From Pseudomonadota bacterium (GTDB lineage: Bacteria; Desulfobacterota; Desulfovibrionia; Desulfovibrionales; Desulfovibrionaceae), in NCBI GenBank assembly GCA_023419375.1, contig JAEZYD010000047.1, positions 62,001 through 126,000 of the forward strand: a stretch of DNA of 64,000 nt, written 5' to 3'. The notes under the pieces are model-generated. The model saw nothing but the letters and a program-made list of their open reading frames with translations. It did no database searches and was not told the DNA's origin. Numbering within the stretch: the stretch's first letter is position 1; each line of letters opens with the position of its first letter. The translations under genes were made by a program, and so were the position numbers. Shown here piece by piece: positions 34,877 through 44,175 of this stretch.

Positions 34877-35040
34877 GTTGCTTCCTTCATTGCCCGCCGG
34901 GGGGCGTGATTTTTTACTTTCATCAAAGGTTAGGTACGGAGGCCTGTTCTGTCAACCGCAGGCGGGGCAAACGCCCAGCGCATTTCTGACCGCAAAAGGT
35001 GCAGGGCCGCCACGCAGGGGCAACGAGCCCGCGCCTTGGG

Positions 35041-35832
35041 CTAACTGCCCGAAACAGGCTTGAGGCCCACCTCTGCCAGCAGATCCTTGACCGACCTGCC
35101 GAACAAAAAGGGCAACATGGCGCGGGGTACGCCCGCGCGCTCCACGCAAAGCTCGCGAAAAGCGGCGTCCATACGGGCGGCTTCGCCCAGTTCCGCCACG
35201 GCGGCTTCCCGCTCGCTGCCCTCCAGCGGGTCGTGCTCCGCATAACGTTCCACCGTCAGGCCTTGCGCCTGCTGCGGAAAAAATCCCAGTCTGTCGGCCA
35301 GTTCAAGCACCGCCCGCACAGAAACCTGCTCTTCATGCGCGCTCACGAGGTCAGGCAGCAATGCCCTGCTGGCAGCACTCAGGGTGGAAAATCCGGGGAT
35401 CCCGTCGGCCAGCGCGTTCAGAGCCGCATAGCGCCCAAGGTGCGAGGCCTTGGCGAGCAGCATTTCCAGCGGCCCGGTGTCCATGCAGAACAGGGCCGTG
35501 CACTGCGCAGGGCGCTGTTCATAGATGCCGCAACCCACGCCTTCACGGTAATAGCGGCAGCGCCAGGGATGCACCCTGCCGCCGGGCCCGGCAATCTTGA
35601 TGCGTTCCCCTTCCAATGGCCGCAAGGCCTTGCGCGAGTCGTCCCGCGCCCACTCCCCGGCGCGCAGGCACACCAGGGCTTCGAGGGTCAAGGTGCCGGA
35701 CACCAGCAAGGCGGCGTCGCTCAGCATCAGGGTTGGCCCGCCCAGCAGGCAGCAGGTGCCGCAGCGCCTGCACACAGGCGCGCCGCCGGAATCGGCGGGC
35801 ATGGATGAAAAGGGGGAATTCTGCATACTCAT
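35041..35832 (-). CDS. YkgJ-type cysteine cluster protein
   Basis: A 263-residue member of the YkgJ family, recognised by its CxxCxxCC motif (CRRCGTCCLLGGPTLMLSD) near residue 21, followed by CRYYREGVGCGIYEQRPAQC, which completes the usual zinc or iron-sulfur ligand set. Members may bind Zn or an Fe-S cluster; roles are mostly unknown. The remaining residues (about 130-263) are helical with no recognised domain. The start follows GGAGA. The preceding RND gene ends 18 bases upstream, so the two may share a transcript. Confidence 0.85.
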   Translation of the reverse strand: MSMQNSPFSSMPADSGGAPVCRRCGTCCLLGGPTLMLSDAALLVSGTLTLEALVCLRAGEWARDDSRKALRPLEGERIKIAGPGGRVHPWRCRYYREGVGCGIYEQRPAQCTALFCMDTGPLEMLLAKASHLGRYAALNALADGIPGFSTLSAASRALLPDLVSAHEEQVSVRAVLELADRLGFFPQQAQGLTVERYAEHDPLEGSEREAAVAELGEAARMDAAFRELCVERAGVPRAMLPFLFGRSVKDLLAEVGLKPVSGS

Positions 35833-35850
35833 AGGTTCTCCAGGGCCGGA

Positions 35851-38800
35851 TCAGTGCGAGGGAGGAAAGGCTTGCCCTTTCTCCGCAGGCTCCTGCCGGT
35901 TCTGCTTGAAACGCCCTCCCCAGAGGCGTCCCAGCCTGCGGGAGAGTTTTTCCATATAATAGTAGTACACTGGCGTGATGTAGAGCGTAACCAGCTGCGA
36001 GAAACACAGCCCGCCCACCACCGCCAGACCCAGGGCACGGCGGGCGTCGGCCCCCGCGCCAATGCCCACGGCAATGGGCAGCGCGCCCATGAGCGCGGCC
36101 ACGGTGGTCATCATGATCGGCCGAAAGCGCACATGACAGCCCTGGGTAATGGCCGCCAGCGGGTCAAGGGACGGATCATTCTTCTGCGCTTCCAGCGCGA
36201 AATCGAGCATCATGATGGCGTTCTTTTTTACAATGCCGAGCAGCATGATGATGCCCACAAAACCGTACAGATCAAGCTCCATGCCGAACAGCCACAGGGT
36301 CGCCAGCGCGCCAAAACCCGCCGACGGCAAGCCGGAAAGAATGGTGAACGGGTGGATGAAGCTCTCGTACAAGATGCCCAGCACAAGATAAATGACCACA
36401 ATGGCCAGCACAAGCAGCCAGCCCATACCCTTGAGCGAACTCTGAAAGGCCTGCGCCGTACCCTGCGATTCGGCGGTCACCGTATCGGGCAGCAGCGGGC
36501 GCGCCGCCGACTCCACCGCGCCCACGCCCTGACTGAGCGAAATACCGGGGCGCAGGTTGTACGAGATGGTCACGGACGGGAACTGCCCGTTGTGGTTGAC
36601 CGCGATGGGGCCAACCCCGGTGGAGAGCTGGGCCAGAGTATTCAGCGGCACAAGATCGCCGCTCTTGGAGCGCACATAGAGCCGCGAAAGGGCCGAGCGG
36701 TCTTTCTGGAAGGGCTTTTGCAACTCCACAAAGACCGAATAGTCGTCCGTGGGCGCGTAAATTGTCGAAACCTCGCGCGAACCGTAGGCCGATTGCAAGG
36801 CCAGCTCTATCTGCTGCGGGGTCACGCCCAGAGCTGCGGCGCGGTTGCGGTCAATGGTCACGCGCAGCTCAGGATTCTTGAGTTGCAGATCGCTATTGAC
36901 GTCCTGCAATTCCGGCAGTTTGCGCAGGGCATCCTCAATGCGTTGGGCGCTTTCAAAAAGCGACCCCATATCCGGGCCAAACAGCGTGTACTGATACAGG
37001 GCTTTGGACGCGCGCCCGCCTATGCTGATGGTGGGCGGCACACGCACAAATACGCGCATGGAAGGCGAAGTGTTGAGATCCTTGCGCAGCTTCTGGGCCA
37101 CGGCCTCAATGCCGGGGCGTTTGTCGTGCTCGGCCAGCCGCATGAGCAGAATGCCGTTGTTCATGCTCTGGCTGCCGCCCACAATGCCCACAATGGAGTT
37201 ATAGGCCGCCACATGGGCTGATGATTCCAGCATGGGATCAAGGCTGTGCTGCGCCCGCACCATGCCCTCATAGGACACGCCCTGCTCTGCCTCGGTGCTG
37301 GCCTGCAACAGACCCATATCTTCCGTAGGCAAAAAGCCCTTGGGTATAATCATGCCCAGCCATACTGTCAGCCCCAGCAGGCCCACCGAGGCCAGCAGGG
37401 TAATGCGCCGATGCCGCAGCGCCACATCCAGCGAACGGGCGTACAGGTCGGCCAGCCTGTCAAAACATCGCTCGAGCGCGCCGTACATCCCGCTCACGGC
37501 GGGCTTGTGCCCGGCCATGTTCCGCGCCTGCGCCTTTAAAAAATAGGCGCAGAGCATGGGCGTGAGCGTGAGCGAAACCACGCCCGAACTCAGGATCGCG
37601 GCGATGATGACCACCGCGAATTCCCGGAACAGCCGCCCCACAATCCCGCCCATGAACAGCACGGGAATGAACACCGCCGCCAGCGAGAGCGTCATGGAAA
37701 CAATGGTGAAGCCGATCTCCGCCGAGCCGTCAAAGGCCGCGGTCTGCGGATCCTTGCCCATTTCCTGATGTCGCACGATGTTTTCAAGCATGACGATGGC
37801 ATCGTCCACCACAAAACCCACGGCAAGGGTCAGGGCCATGAGCGAGAGGTTGTCCAGGCTGTAGCCCAGCACAGACATGACGGCGAAGGTCGAAATGACC
37901 GACATGGGCAGGGCGAGGCTGGGAATGATGGTGGCGGGCAGGTTGCGCAAAAAGATAAAGATGACCAGCACCACCAGAAATACCGTGAGCACCAGTGTGA
38001 ACTTTACGTCCGCCACGGATTCGCGGATGGATTCCGAGCGGTCGTAAAAAATCTCGACTTTTGCGGAGGGCGGCAACTGCTTTTCCAGCGCGGGCAGCAG
38101 GGCGCGGATGGAATCCACCACCTGCACGGTATTGGTGCCGGGCTGACGCTCCACGGCCAGCATGATGCTGGGTGCGCCGCCGTTGCTCCAGGTGAGCTGC
38201 TTGTCCTGCTTGAAGCTGTCCACCACTTCGCCCAGATCACGCAGACGCACGGGCGCGCCGTTGCGGTAGGCCACCACAGCGTCACTGAAAGCGCGGGCGT
38301 TCATAAGCTGGCCCGAAGACTTGATGGAATCGGCCCGGTGCGCCCCTTCCAGCGAGCCTGTGGGCAGCATGCTGTTGGCCGCGGCCACAGCGTCTGCCAC
38401 TTCGTCAATGCCAAGACCGCGCGTGGCCAGCTCGTCCGGATTCAGCTGAACGCGCACGGCGTACTGCTTCTGCCCGTAAATGACCACCTGGGCCACGCCG
38501 TCCACCATGGAAAGCCGCTGGCCGATAAGCGTATCCGCATAGTCGTTGAGCACGTAAAGCGGCAAGGTAGCGGACGATATGCGCAATTGCAGGATGGGCA
38601 GATCGGCGGGGTTCACCTTGCGGAAGCTCGGCGGCACGGTCATGTTGGAGGGCAAACGGCGCTGGGCAAGGCCGATGGCCGACTGCACGTCCAGAGCCGC
38701 CGCATCGATATTGCGGTCAAGGGCAAACTGGATGGTGATGCGTGTGCGGCCCGTGGAATTGACCGATGAAATGGAATCAATGCCCGCAATGGTGAAGAAT

Positions 38801-39009
38801 TCTTTTTCCAGCGGCGTCGCCACGGAGGAAGCCATGGTCTCCGGGTCGGCCCCGGCAAGCTCGGCCTGCACCTGAATGGTGGGAAAATCCACCGTGGGCA
38901 ACTGGTTTACAGGCAGATTGCGGTACCCCGACACGCCAAAAAAAAGCATGCCCAGCATTATCAGCACAGTGGCCACAGGGCGGCGGATAAAAAGCGCGGC
39001 GATATTCAT
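35851..39009 (-). CDS. RND efflux pump inner-membrane transporter (HAE1/AcrB type)
   Basis: A 1052-residue resistance-nodulation-division permease, full length for the family. It starts MNIAALFIRRPVATVLIMLG with the first membrane helix, has two periplasmic loops and 12 membrane segments, and carries the proton-relay acidic pair in LAVGFVVDDAIVMLENIVRH and the TM10 lysine in GIVKKNAIMMLDFALEA. It exports drugs, detergents or other hydrophobic molecules with a periplasmic adaptor and an outer-membrane channel. Neither partner gene is adjacent: TauE/SafE is upstream and a YkgJ protein downstream. The ATG at 39009 has GAGGGGG; the upstream 64 codons are not conserved. Confidence 0.94.
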   Translation of the reverse strand: MNIAALFIRRPVATVLIMLGMLFFGVSGYRNLPVNQLPTVDFPTIQVQAELAGADPETMASSVATPLEKEFFTIAGIDSISSVNSTGRTRITIQFALDRNIDAAALDVQSAIGLAQRRLPSNMTVPPSFRKVNPADLPILQLRISSATLPLYVLNDYADTLIGQRLSMVDGVAQVVIYGQKQYAVRVQLNPDELATRGLGIDEVADAVAAANSMLPTGSLEGAHRADSIKSSGQLMNARAFSDAVVAYRNGAPVRLRDLGEVVDSFKQDKQLTWSNGGAPSIMLAVERQPGTNTVQVVDSIRALLPALEKQLPPSAKVEIFYDRSESIRESVADVKFTLVLTVFLVVLVIFIFLRNLPATIIPSLALPMSVISTFAVMSVLGYSLDNLSLMALTLAVGFVVDDAIVMLENIVRHQEMGKDPQTAAFDGSAEIGFTIVSMTLSLAAVFIPVLFMGGIVGRLFREFAVVIIAAILSSGVVSLTLTPMLCAYFLKAQARNMAGHKPAVSGMYGALERCFDRLADLYARSLDVALRHRRITLLASVGLLGLTVWLGMIIPKGFLPTEDMGLLQASTEAEQGVSYEGMVRAQHSLDPMLESSAHVAAYNSIVGIVGGSQSMNNGILLMRLAEHDKRPGIEAVAQKLRKDLNTSPSMRVFVRVPPTISIGGRASKALYQYTLFGPDMGSLFESAQRIEDALRKLPELQDVNSDLQLKNPELRVTIDRNRAAALGVTPQQIELALQSAYGSREVSTIYAPTDDYSVFVELQKPFQKDRSALSRLYVRSKSGDLVPLNTLAQLSTGVGPIAVNHNGQFPSVTISYNLRPGISLSQGVGAVESAARPLLPDTVTAESQGTAQAFQSSLKGMGWLLVLAIVVIYLVLGILYESFIHPFTILSGLPSAGFGALATLWLFGMELDLYGFVGIIMLLGIVKKNAIMMLDFALEAQKNDPSLDPLAAITQGCHVRFRPIMMTTVAALMGALPIAVGIGAGADARRALGLAVVGGLCFSQLVTLYITPVYYYYMEKLSRRLGRLWGGRFKQNRQEPAEKGQAFPPSH

Positions 39010-39134
39010 GCGGCCCCCTCGGGGAATGCAATGGACGGCACACTTGCCTTGCGGCAAAAGGGCAGCCCGAATCCGGTCTGCCCGACAATGTCTATACTGC
39101 CTGAAACAGTCGCCTTGCGGCGGACGAAACCCGG

Positions 39135-39887
39135 TTAAAACATCTTGAGTATGACAGGCTCCAGCTCCCGCACAAGCAGGAACAGCCCAAGCAAGCAGCA
39201 CACGCCGCCGATGAGGGTGCGCAACGTAGCCGTGGCCGTGCGTTTTGCCAGAACCACGCCGCCAGCAAAGCCAGCGATTTCAAGAATGCATACTATGGGC
39301 AACAGGGCAAAATCCACATGCCCGTCAGCTATATTGCCCAGGGTGCCAAACAGGGCCGTAACCACCTGATACGGCATGGCAAGGCCCACAGCCGTCATGG
39401 GGGCAACCCCGGCGGCTATCATCCACGGGATGGTGAGCACCGGGCCGCCCGCGCCGGTCATGCCCGCCAGAAAGCCCGTGCTCGCCCCAATGAAAAAAAA
39501 TCCCGCCCTGCCCTGCCAAAAAACGCTGCCGCCAGCCCTTGGGGGCCGCAATACGCAGAAGCCTGCAAACAGAATGATGCCCGCCAGCAAGATCACCAGC
39601 GGCTTTGCGTTGATGCTGGCGTTGAGCACGGCCCCCGGCAGAGCCGCGAGGCCGCCGATCATAAAGGGCGTGGCCCGCGACCAATCCACATGGCCCAAGC
39701 GGCGGTACATGACGGTTCCCACCAGCGCGATGGGCAAAAAGGAGGCCAGCGCCGTCCCCATGGCCTCATGCGGCTCAAGCCCGCTCAGCAGGATCAACCC
39801 CGGAGGAACAAGAATACCGCCCACGCCCGTAAGCCCGACCAGGATACCCACCAGCAGGCATACAGCACCCAGCACTATTAACAGCAT
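39135..39887 (-). CDS. TauE/SafE family membrane transporter
   Basis: A 250-residue membrane protein with a run of hydrophobic segments and the duplicated TauE/SafE motifs VGLTGVGGILVPPGLILLSG and AGMTGAGGPVLTIPWMIAAG. Members carry sulfite, sulfoacetate or related anions across the inner membrane; in a sulfate reducer an oxyanion of sulfur is a plausible but unproven substrate. Its ATG lies only 7 bases after the cbiB stop, so it belongs to the trmL-cbiB transcription unit. Confidence 0.88.
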   Translation of the reverse strand: MLLIVLGAVCLLVGILVGLTGVGGILVPPGLILLSGLEPHEAMGTALASFLPIALVGTVMYRRLGHVDWSRATPFMIGGLAALPGAVLNASINAKPLVILLAGIILFAGFCVLRPPRAGGSVFWQGRAGFFFIGASTGFLAGMTGAGGPVLTIPWMIAAGVAPMTAVGLAMPYQVVTALFGTLGNIADGHVDFALLPIVCILEIAGFAGGVVLAKRTATATLRTLIGGVCCLLGLFLLVRELEPVILKMF

Positions 39888-39894
39888 ATCTTCC

Positions 39895-40965
39895 TCAAAA
39901 ATTGGGCAGACTGGCCACCATGAAGCACAGCCAGAGCGTCAGTCCCCCACATAAGGCGCTATAGCGCAAGAGTTCGCAAAGCGCCAGCAAGCGCTTGCGA
40001 TCCCAGGGCGCGGCCTCGTCCTGTTCCGGCCCGAGCCAGGGTTTTGGCGTCAGCGTGCCGAAGTATACGGAAGGCCCGCCCATGCGCGCGCCGCACAGCC
40101 ATGCGCAAACCGTCATGGACCAGCCGGAATTGGGGCTTGGCATGCCTACGGCCTGCCGGGCCACAACCCGGAAACCGGGCCAGCGGCCTTGCCACAGGCG
40201 CACGGGCCGCAGCCGCCCAGGCAAAAACCGCAGATGCTGCTCGCAGATGCTCGCGCATCTGTCCGCAAGGCAGGCCGCGCAGGCCGACAAACGGGCAGGA
40301 ATGTAGGCCAGCGCATCATCGCCGCGCGCCCCGGCCCAGCCCAGCCAGCGCCACTTTTCCGTCACGTAGCCCCACATGGAGTCAGTGGTGCTCACGGCCT
40401 TGTAGCACCACATGGCTACAGGCCCGCCCACGAGCAGCCAGAAAAAAGGAGCCATAAAGGCATCCGTAAGATTTTCAGAAAGCGTATCGGCCAGGGTTTT
40501 GCGCATGAGGGGGCGATCCATGCTGGAAGTGTCCCTGCTGACCAGCCACGAAAGGGCTTCGCGCGCTTGCGGCTCGTCATAGTGTTCCACCCTGCGCAGC
40601 ACCTCCTGTCCGGTACGCAGCAGGCTGCCTAGGGCAAGCCCGGCCCAGGCCAGATACAGGGCCAGCAGCGGCCCAAGCACAGGCAAGGAAACCAGCCCCC
40701 ACGCAACCGCGCCCGTCAGGCCCACAAGCACTGCCAGGGCAACTGCCCCGGCAAAACGCCCGCGCCGGCGTTCGACATCCGGCCCGTTCTTGCACATAAA
40801 GCGCCGCGCCGGGGCTTCCAGCCAGTCCAGCAGCTTGCCCACCGCGCAAACAGGGTGCCGCCACGGCAGGTCGGGGTCGCCCAGCCAGAGATCAAAAATC
40901 AGGGCCAGAGGGGCAAGCCACCAGCATTCCCACACGGAATAGGGGAATAGCTGCGCCAGACTCAC
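39895..40965 (-). CDS. cbiB: Adenosylcobinamide-phosphate synthase CbiB
   Basis: CbiB attaches the aminopropanol arm to adenosylcobyrate. The 356-residue membrane protein shows DLWLGDPDLPWRHPVCAVGK at the N-terminus, YLAWAGLALGSL, and SWLVSRDTSSMDRPLMRKTL, then ENLTDAFMAPFFWLLVGGP and YKAVSTTDSMWGY. The GTG at 40965 is chosen: GGAGG lies seven bases upstream and the GTGA overlaps the trmL stop, while a TTG at 40971 would be too close to that site. It belongs functionally with the cobalamin genes at 11-15 kb but is 25 kb away from them. Confidence 0.95.
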   Translation of the reverse strand: MSLAQLFPYSVWECWWLAPLALIFDLWLGDPDLPWRHPVCAVGKLLDWLEAPARRFMCKNGPDVERRRGRFAGAVALAVLVGLTGAVAWGLVSLPVLGPLLALYLAWAGLALGSLLRTGQEVLRRVEHYDEPQAREALSWLVSRDTSSMDRPLMRKTLADTLSENLTDAFMAPFFWLLVGGPVAMWCYKAVSTTDSMWGYVTEKWRWLGWAGARGDDALAYIPARLSACAACLADRCASICEQHLRFLPGRLRPVRLWQGRWPGFRVVARQAVGMPSPNSGWSMTVCAWLCGARMGGPSVYFGTLTPKPWLGPEQDEAAPWDRKRLLALCELLRYSALCGGLTLWLCFMVASLPNF

Positions 40966-41435
40966 GCCCAATCCTCCATGAGGCCGGTGCGGGCCAGGGC
41001 CATATACAGCACAATGCCCGCCGAGGTGGAGAGATTGAGGCTGCGCACGCGGCCCTCCAACATGGGAATGCGAATGCGGTGGGGCGACAGCGCCAGAATT
41101 TCCTGCGGCAGACCGCGCGTTTCCGGCCCGAACACGAGGCAGTCCTCCGGCTCAAAGGCAAACTGGTGGGCCGGGGCGCTGACCTGCCCTTTCTTGGCCG
41201 AGGTCAGCACGAGGCGCGCACCCTGCTGCCCCTGCGCCGCAAAGGCAGCCCAGTCGGGCCAGACGCGCAGCCGCACGTTGGGCCAGTAATCCAGCCCCGC
41301 GCGCTTGAGGTAGCGGTCTTCAAGCTTGAAGCCCAGAGGCTCAATGAGATTCAGGGTGGTATCCGTAGCGGCGCACAGCCGGGCGATATTGCCTGTGTTG
41401 GGGGGAATTTCCGGCTCAAAAAGAACTATCTGCAT
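40962..41435 (-). CDS. trmL: tRNA (cytidine(34)-2'-O)-methyltransferase TrmL
   Basis: A 157-residue SPOUT methyltransferase that methylates the ribose of the wobble base of tRNA-Leu. Family features: MQIVLFEPEIPPNTGNIARL at the start, VFGPETRGLPQEIL, and the trefoil-knot region IPMLEGRVRSLNLSTSAGIV. The ATG at 41435 is the family start; an upstream frame of 23 codons is not conserved. Its stop overlaps the cbiB start by four bases. Confidence 0.95.
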   Translation of the reverse strand: MQIVLFEPEIPPNTGNIARLCAATDTTLNLIEPLGFKLEDRYLKRAGLDYWPNVRLRVWPDWAAFAAQGQQGARLVLTSAKKGQVSAPAHQFAFEPEDCLVFGPETRGLPQEILALSPHRIRIPMLEGRVRSLNLSTSAGIVLYMALARTGLMEDWA

Positions 41436-41510
41436 GGTGTAGCTGACTGGTGGTAATAAGGTGAATGGCTCAGACTGGGAGTGCCAGCCATGTTGCCGGG
41501 GCAAACAGAC

Positions 41511-42041
41511 TTAAGCCTCACCCGCGAGGGGCAGGCGCATGCCAATGCGGTTGGTCAGGCCGTAGCGCTTTTCTTCTTCAAGAATATCCTTGAGAAACCG
41601 GGGAATGCCCGCATCATCCAGCGCCGTGAAGCCCAACCGGGCGTAGAATGGCGCGTTCCAGGGCACGTGGGTAAAAGTTGTCAGATAGAGGGCGGGTAGT
41701 TTGCGCTGCCGCATGCCCTCCGCAACCAGCCCGATGAGCGCCGCGCCTATGCCTTTGCGCATATGGTCGGGATGCACGTCAATCTGGGCCAGCAGGGCGG
41801 CATGGTCAATCAGCCGCGCATAGGCATAGCCCACAGGATTGCCCGCATGGTCAAGGGCCGCCCAGAGAAGGCCGTTTTGAACAGCCTCATGCAGTTTGTC
41901 CACAGGCGTGAAATCGGAACGGATGTGATCCGGTATGGAGCCTGAAGGAAAAATCCCCGCAGCGGCAACTTCGATAGCCGCCAGCAGGGGCACATGACCT
42001 GTCGTGGCCTGCTCTATGGTGTATCCCTGAGGAATTTTCAT
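41511..42041 (-). CDS. GNAT family N-acetyltransferase
   Basis: A 176-residue protein with the GNAT acetyl-CoA-binding motif QIDVHPDHMRKGIGAALIGLV (quoted in part: HPDHMRKGIGAAL) and a C-terminal WNAPFYARLGF segment typical of the fold. The N-terminal half (EQATTGHVPLLAAIEVAAAG) has the usual first strand-helix unit. The acetyl acceptor is not known. It is encoded upstream of trmL on the same strand, 76 bases away. Its own upstream flank is the MITE-like repeat region. Confidence 0.85.
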   Translation of the reverse strand: MKIPQGYTIEQATTGHVPLLAAIEVAAAGIFPSGSIPDHIRSDFTPVDKLHEAVQNGLLWAALDHAGNPVGYAYARLIDHAALLAQIDVHPDHMRKGIGAALIGLVAEGMRQRKLPALYLTTFTHVPWNAPFYARLGFTALDDAGIPRFLKDILEEEKRYGLTNRIGMRLPLAGEA

Positions 42042-42132
42042 ATCAATCCGCCGCGCAAAGCAACGTGTTTTCCTGCAACAAGTGGTTGCTGTTTCTTATT
42101 TTCCAGCGAAATTTTCACTGCTCCATGCTTTC

Positions 42133-42152
42133 GTGAGCGGGTGCGCCGTGCG
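42133..42152. repeat. Extra copy of the 20-bp inverted-repeat unit
   Basis: GTGAGCGGGTGCGCCGTGCG occurs here and again at 42203-42222, each inside a shared 23-base stretch starting two bases earlier (42131 and 42201), 70 bases apart. Confidence 0.9.
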
Positions 42153-42202
42153 CAAAATTTCCCTTTGCTTTCCACCGGAAGCTCTGAAGCCCTTGTCTCT
42201 TC

Positions 42203-42351
42203 GTGAGCGGGTGCGCCGTGCGCTGGATTTTGTTCTCCGGCAAGGAAAAATATTGCCCGTGGAGGGAGTGTACAGAGTGGTACTCGACCGACACCGGGCA
42301 ATATTTTGACGCAGTCGGAGGGCAAAAGACACGCACGGCGCACCCGCTCAC
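42203..42351. mobile_element. MITE-like element, 149 bp with 20-bp terminal inverted repeats
   Basis: The two ends are perfect inverted repeats of 20 bases (GTGAGCGGGTGCGCCGTGCG at 42203-42222; its complement at 42332-42351). Inside, AAAATATTGCCCG (42247-42259) and CGGGCAATATTTT (42295-42307) form a second, 13-base-pair inverted repeat. No coding frame is present, and no target-site duplication is obvious. The right end touches the stop codon of the gene at 42352. It could be a miniature inverted-repeat element or a REP/BIME-type repeat; no transposase is near. Confidence 0.6.
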
Positions 42352-44175
42352 CTAGCCTACCTTGGCGGAGAGACCAGGAACAACCTGACAAACAACACGA
42401 ATATCCTTGCTGCCAAAACCCGCGTCATCCAGCGTGGCAAATATGTCGGCCTCGGTCACTTCCACCCGCGCGCCGCTGACGCCAGCCGCCTCCAGCCTTT
42501 CGCGCAGCAAGGCGCTGGCCCTTTGGCGGGCTTCGCTCAGGCTGTAGCCCTTGCCAATGCGCTCGGTCAATTCAACGGCCGGGATTGTCAGTACGCAGCG
42601 CCCGGTATCGGCATAGAGTTCCAGCGCGTCTGTGGGCAGGGTCAGGGCCGCGCCCACGGCATTGGCAACATCCGCATGCGGCGGCGTTTCCACGGGCATG
42701 TCCAGAACTTTGGACATACGCCGGGCAACGCAGGCCGCTGGGCCCCCCACCAGCCACACATGCTGCGGGCGCGCCTCGCGCACGGCCTTGAGGGCCGCCA
42801 GGGTGTAAATGGGGCGGGCGTTGATGCCATCGGTCAGGGCGCGGGCAGCGGCAGCCACCTGCGCAAGGGCATCGTCTGCGGCCATCTGGGCCAGAGATTC
42901 GGGGGACAGACCGTGCTCTGCGGCCAGAGCGGCAATGCCCGCCATGGATGCTGCCACATCACCCGCCACGGCATCCGCCTCAAGCTCATCGCCGCTGGCA
43001 GTGGCAACTGCGGAGGAGTTCAGCACGTTCAGAGCATCCAGCAGGGTGGGCCGGGAACCACCAAAGGCCATGGCCGGGCCTTCACGCAAGGGGCCGACCA
43101 GAACCGGACGCGCAGCGCCGGGCGCGGCATCCAGCGTAAGCAGTGAATCGCCGCCCACGCCGATGGAAACCGAAGCCAGAGCGCGCACAAGGGTGCGCCG
43201 CCCCTTGAGCAGCATGCCGTCCCTGTCCACCACCGGGGAGCCGTCCACAAAGAGCGCCATATCTGTTGTGGTGCCGCCCATATCGAGCAGCAGGGAGCAG
43301 CCCTGACGCATGGCCTTGCTGCCGCCGCACAGGGCGAGCACGCCCATGACGCTGGCCGCAGGGCCGGAAAGTATGGACTGCACGGGCTCCCGGCGCGAAA
43401 GCGTCAGCGGCACCGCGCCGCCGTCCGCCTTGAGCAGACGCACGGAGGCTGTAATGCCAGCCTCGGCAAGGGCCGCCTCCACGGCATCCAGAAATTCATT
43501 GTGCAGGCGCTGCACCGCGGCGTTGAAATAAGCTGTAGCCATACGCCGGGGAAAGTTGAGCCGCCCCGAGAGCCTGTGCCCCGCAGTTATGGACATCTGC
43601 GGCGCAGTTGACCGCACAGCCTCGGCCATGGCCAGCTCGTGCGCGGCATTGCGGGGCGAAAATTTGCCCACGCAGGCCACGGCGGCAACCCCCGCCGCTT
43701 CCCATTCGCTGACAGCGGCAGGCAAGGAGGCTGTGCGCAGGGGGCTGACCTCCACACCCCGGTGATCCAGCCCGCCGGGGACAATGCAGACATGCGCGCC
43801 CATTGCAAAATGCTGCGGGTCAAGCCCCGGCCCTGCGGAAAGTGCCAGCCCCACAGGGTCTGCGCGATCCTGCACCAGAGCGTTGACGGCCAGAGTCGCC
43901 CCAAGCGTCACGCGCGAGATTGCGCCAAAATCACAGTCAGGAGCAGCCTTTGCCAGTGCGGCAAGCACCTCGCGCACAGATGCGGGCAGATTGTCGTGAC
44001 GGGTGCGCGCCTTGGCGCTGGCCACCAGCCGGGCGGAGGGCAAGGCTTCAACGCCAAATCCATCTGCGCCCGTCCCGTCCGGAGCCAGGTCTTCTGCGGC
44101 GGCATCGCAGGCAAGCAGTACGGCATCGGTATGCGTACCCCCGGCGTCGATGCCCAGCACATATGTTTCGCTCAT
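42352..44175 (-). CDS. Hydantoinase/oxoprolinase family protein (HyuA-like)
   Basis: A 607-residue protein of the hydantoinase A/oxoprolinase family. It starts MSETYVLGIDAGGTHTDAVLL, with the ASKHA-type ATP-binding GIDAGGT, and carries CSLLLDMGGTTTDMALFVDG, VSIGVGGDSLLTLD and GGSRPTLLDALNVL. Members hydrolyse cyclic amides such as hydantoins or 5-oxoproline using ATP, usually with a HyuB subunit. No hyuB gene is next to it, so it may work alone or with a distant partner. The ATG at 44175 follows GAGG. The end of the gene abuts a repeat element. Confidence 0.85.
   Translation of the reverse strand: MSETYVLGIDAGGTHTDAVLLACDAAAEDLAPDGTGADGFGVEALPSARLVASAKARTRHDNLPASVREVLAALAKAAPDCDFGAISRVTLGATLAVNALVQDRADPVGLALSAGPGLDPQHFAMGAHVCIVPGGLDHRGVEVSPLRTASLPAAVSEWEAAGVAAVACVGKFSPRNAAHELAMAEAVRSTAPQMSITAGHRLSGRLNFPRRMATAYFNAAVQRLHNEFLDAVEAALAEAGITASVRLLKADGGAVPLTLSRREPVQSILSGPAASVMGVLALCGGSKAMRQGCSLLLDMGGTTTDMALFVDGSPVVDRDGMLLKGRRTLVRALASVSIGVGGDSLLTLDAAPGAARPVLVGPLREGPAMAFGGSRPTLLDALNVLNSSAVATASGDELEADAVAGDVAASMAGIAALAAEHGLSPESLAQMAADDALAQVAAAARALTDGINARPIYTLAALKAVREARPQHVWLVGGPAACVARRMSKVLDMPVETPPHADVANAVGAALTLPTDALELYADTGRCVLTIPAVELTERIGKGYSLSEARQRASALLRERLEAAGVSGARVEVTEADIFATLDDAGFGSKDIRVVCQVVPGLSAKVG

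Noticed and set aside
34877..35040. FMN riboswitch upstream of ribBA
   Set aside because: The gap between ribBA and the YkgJ gene is too short and lacks the conserved RFN sequence.
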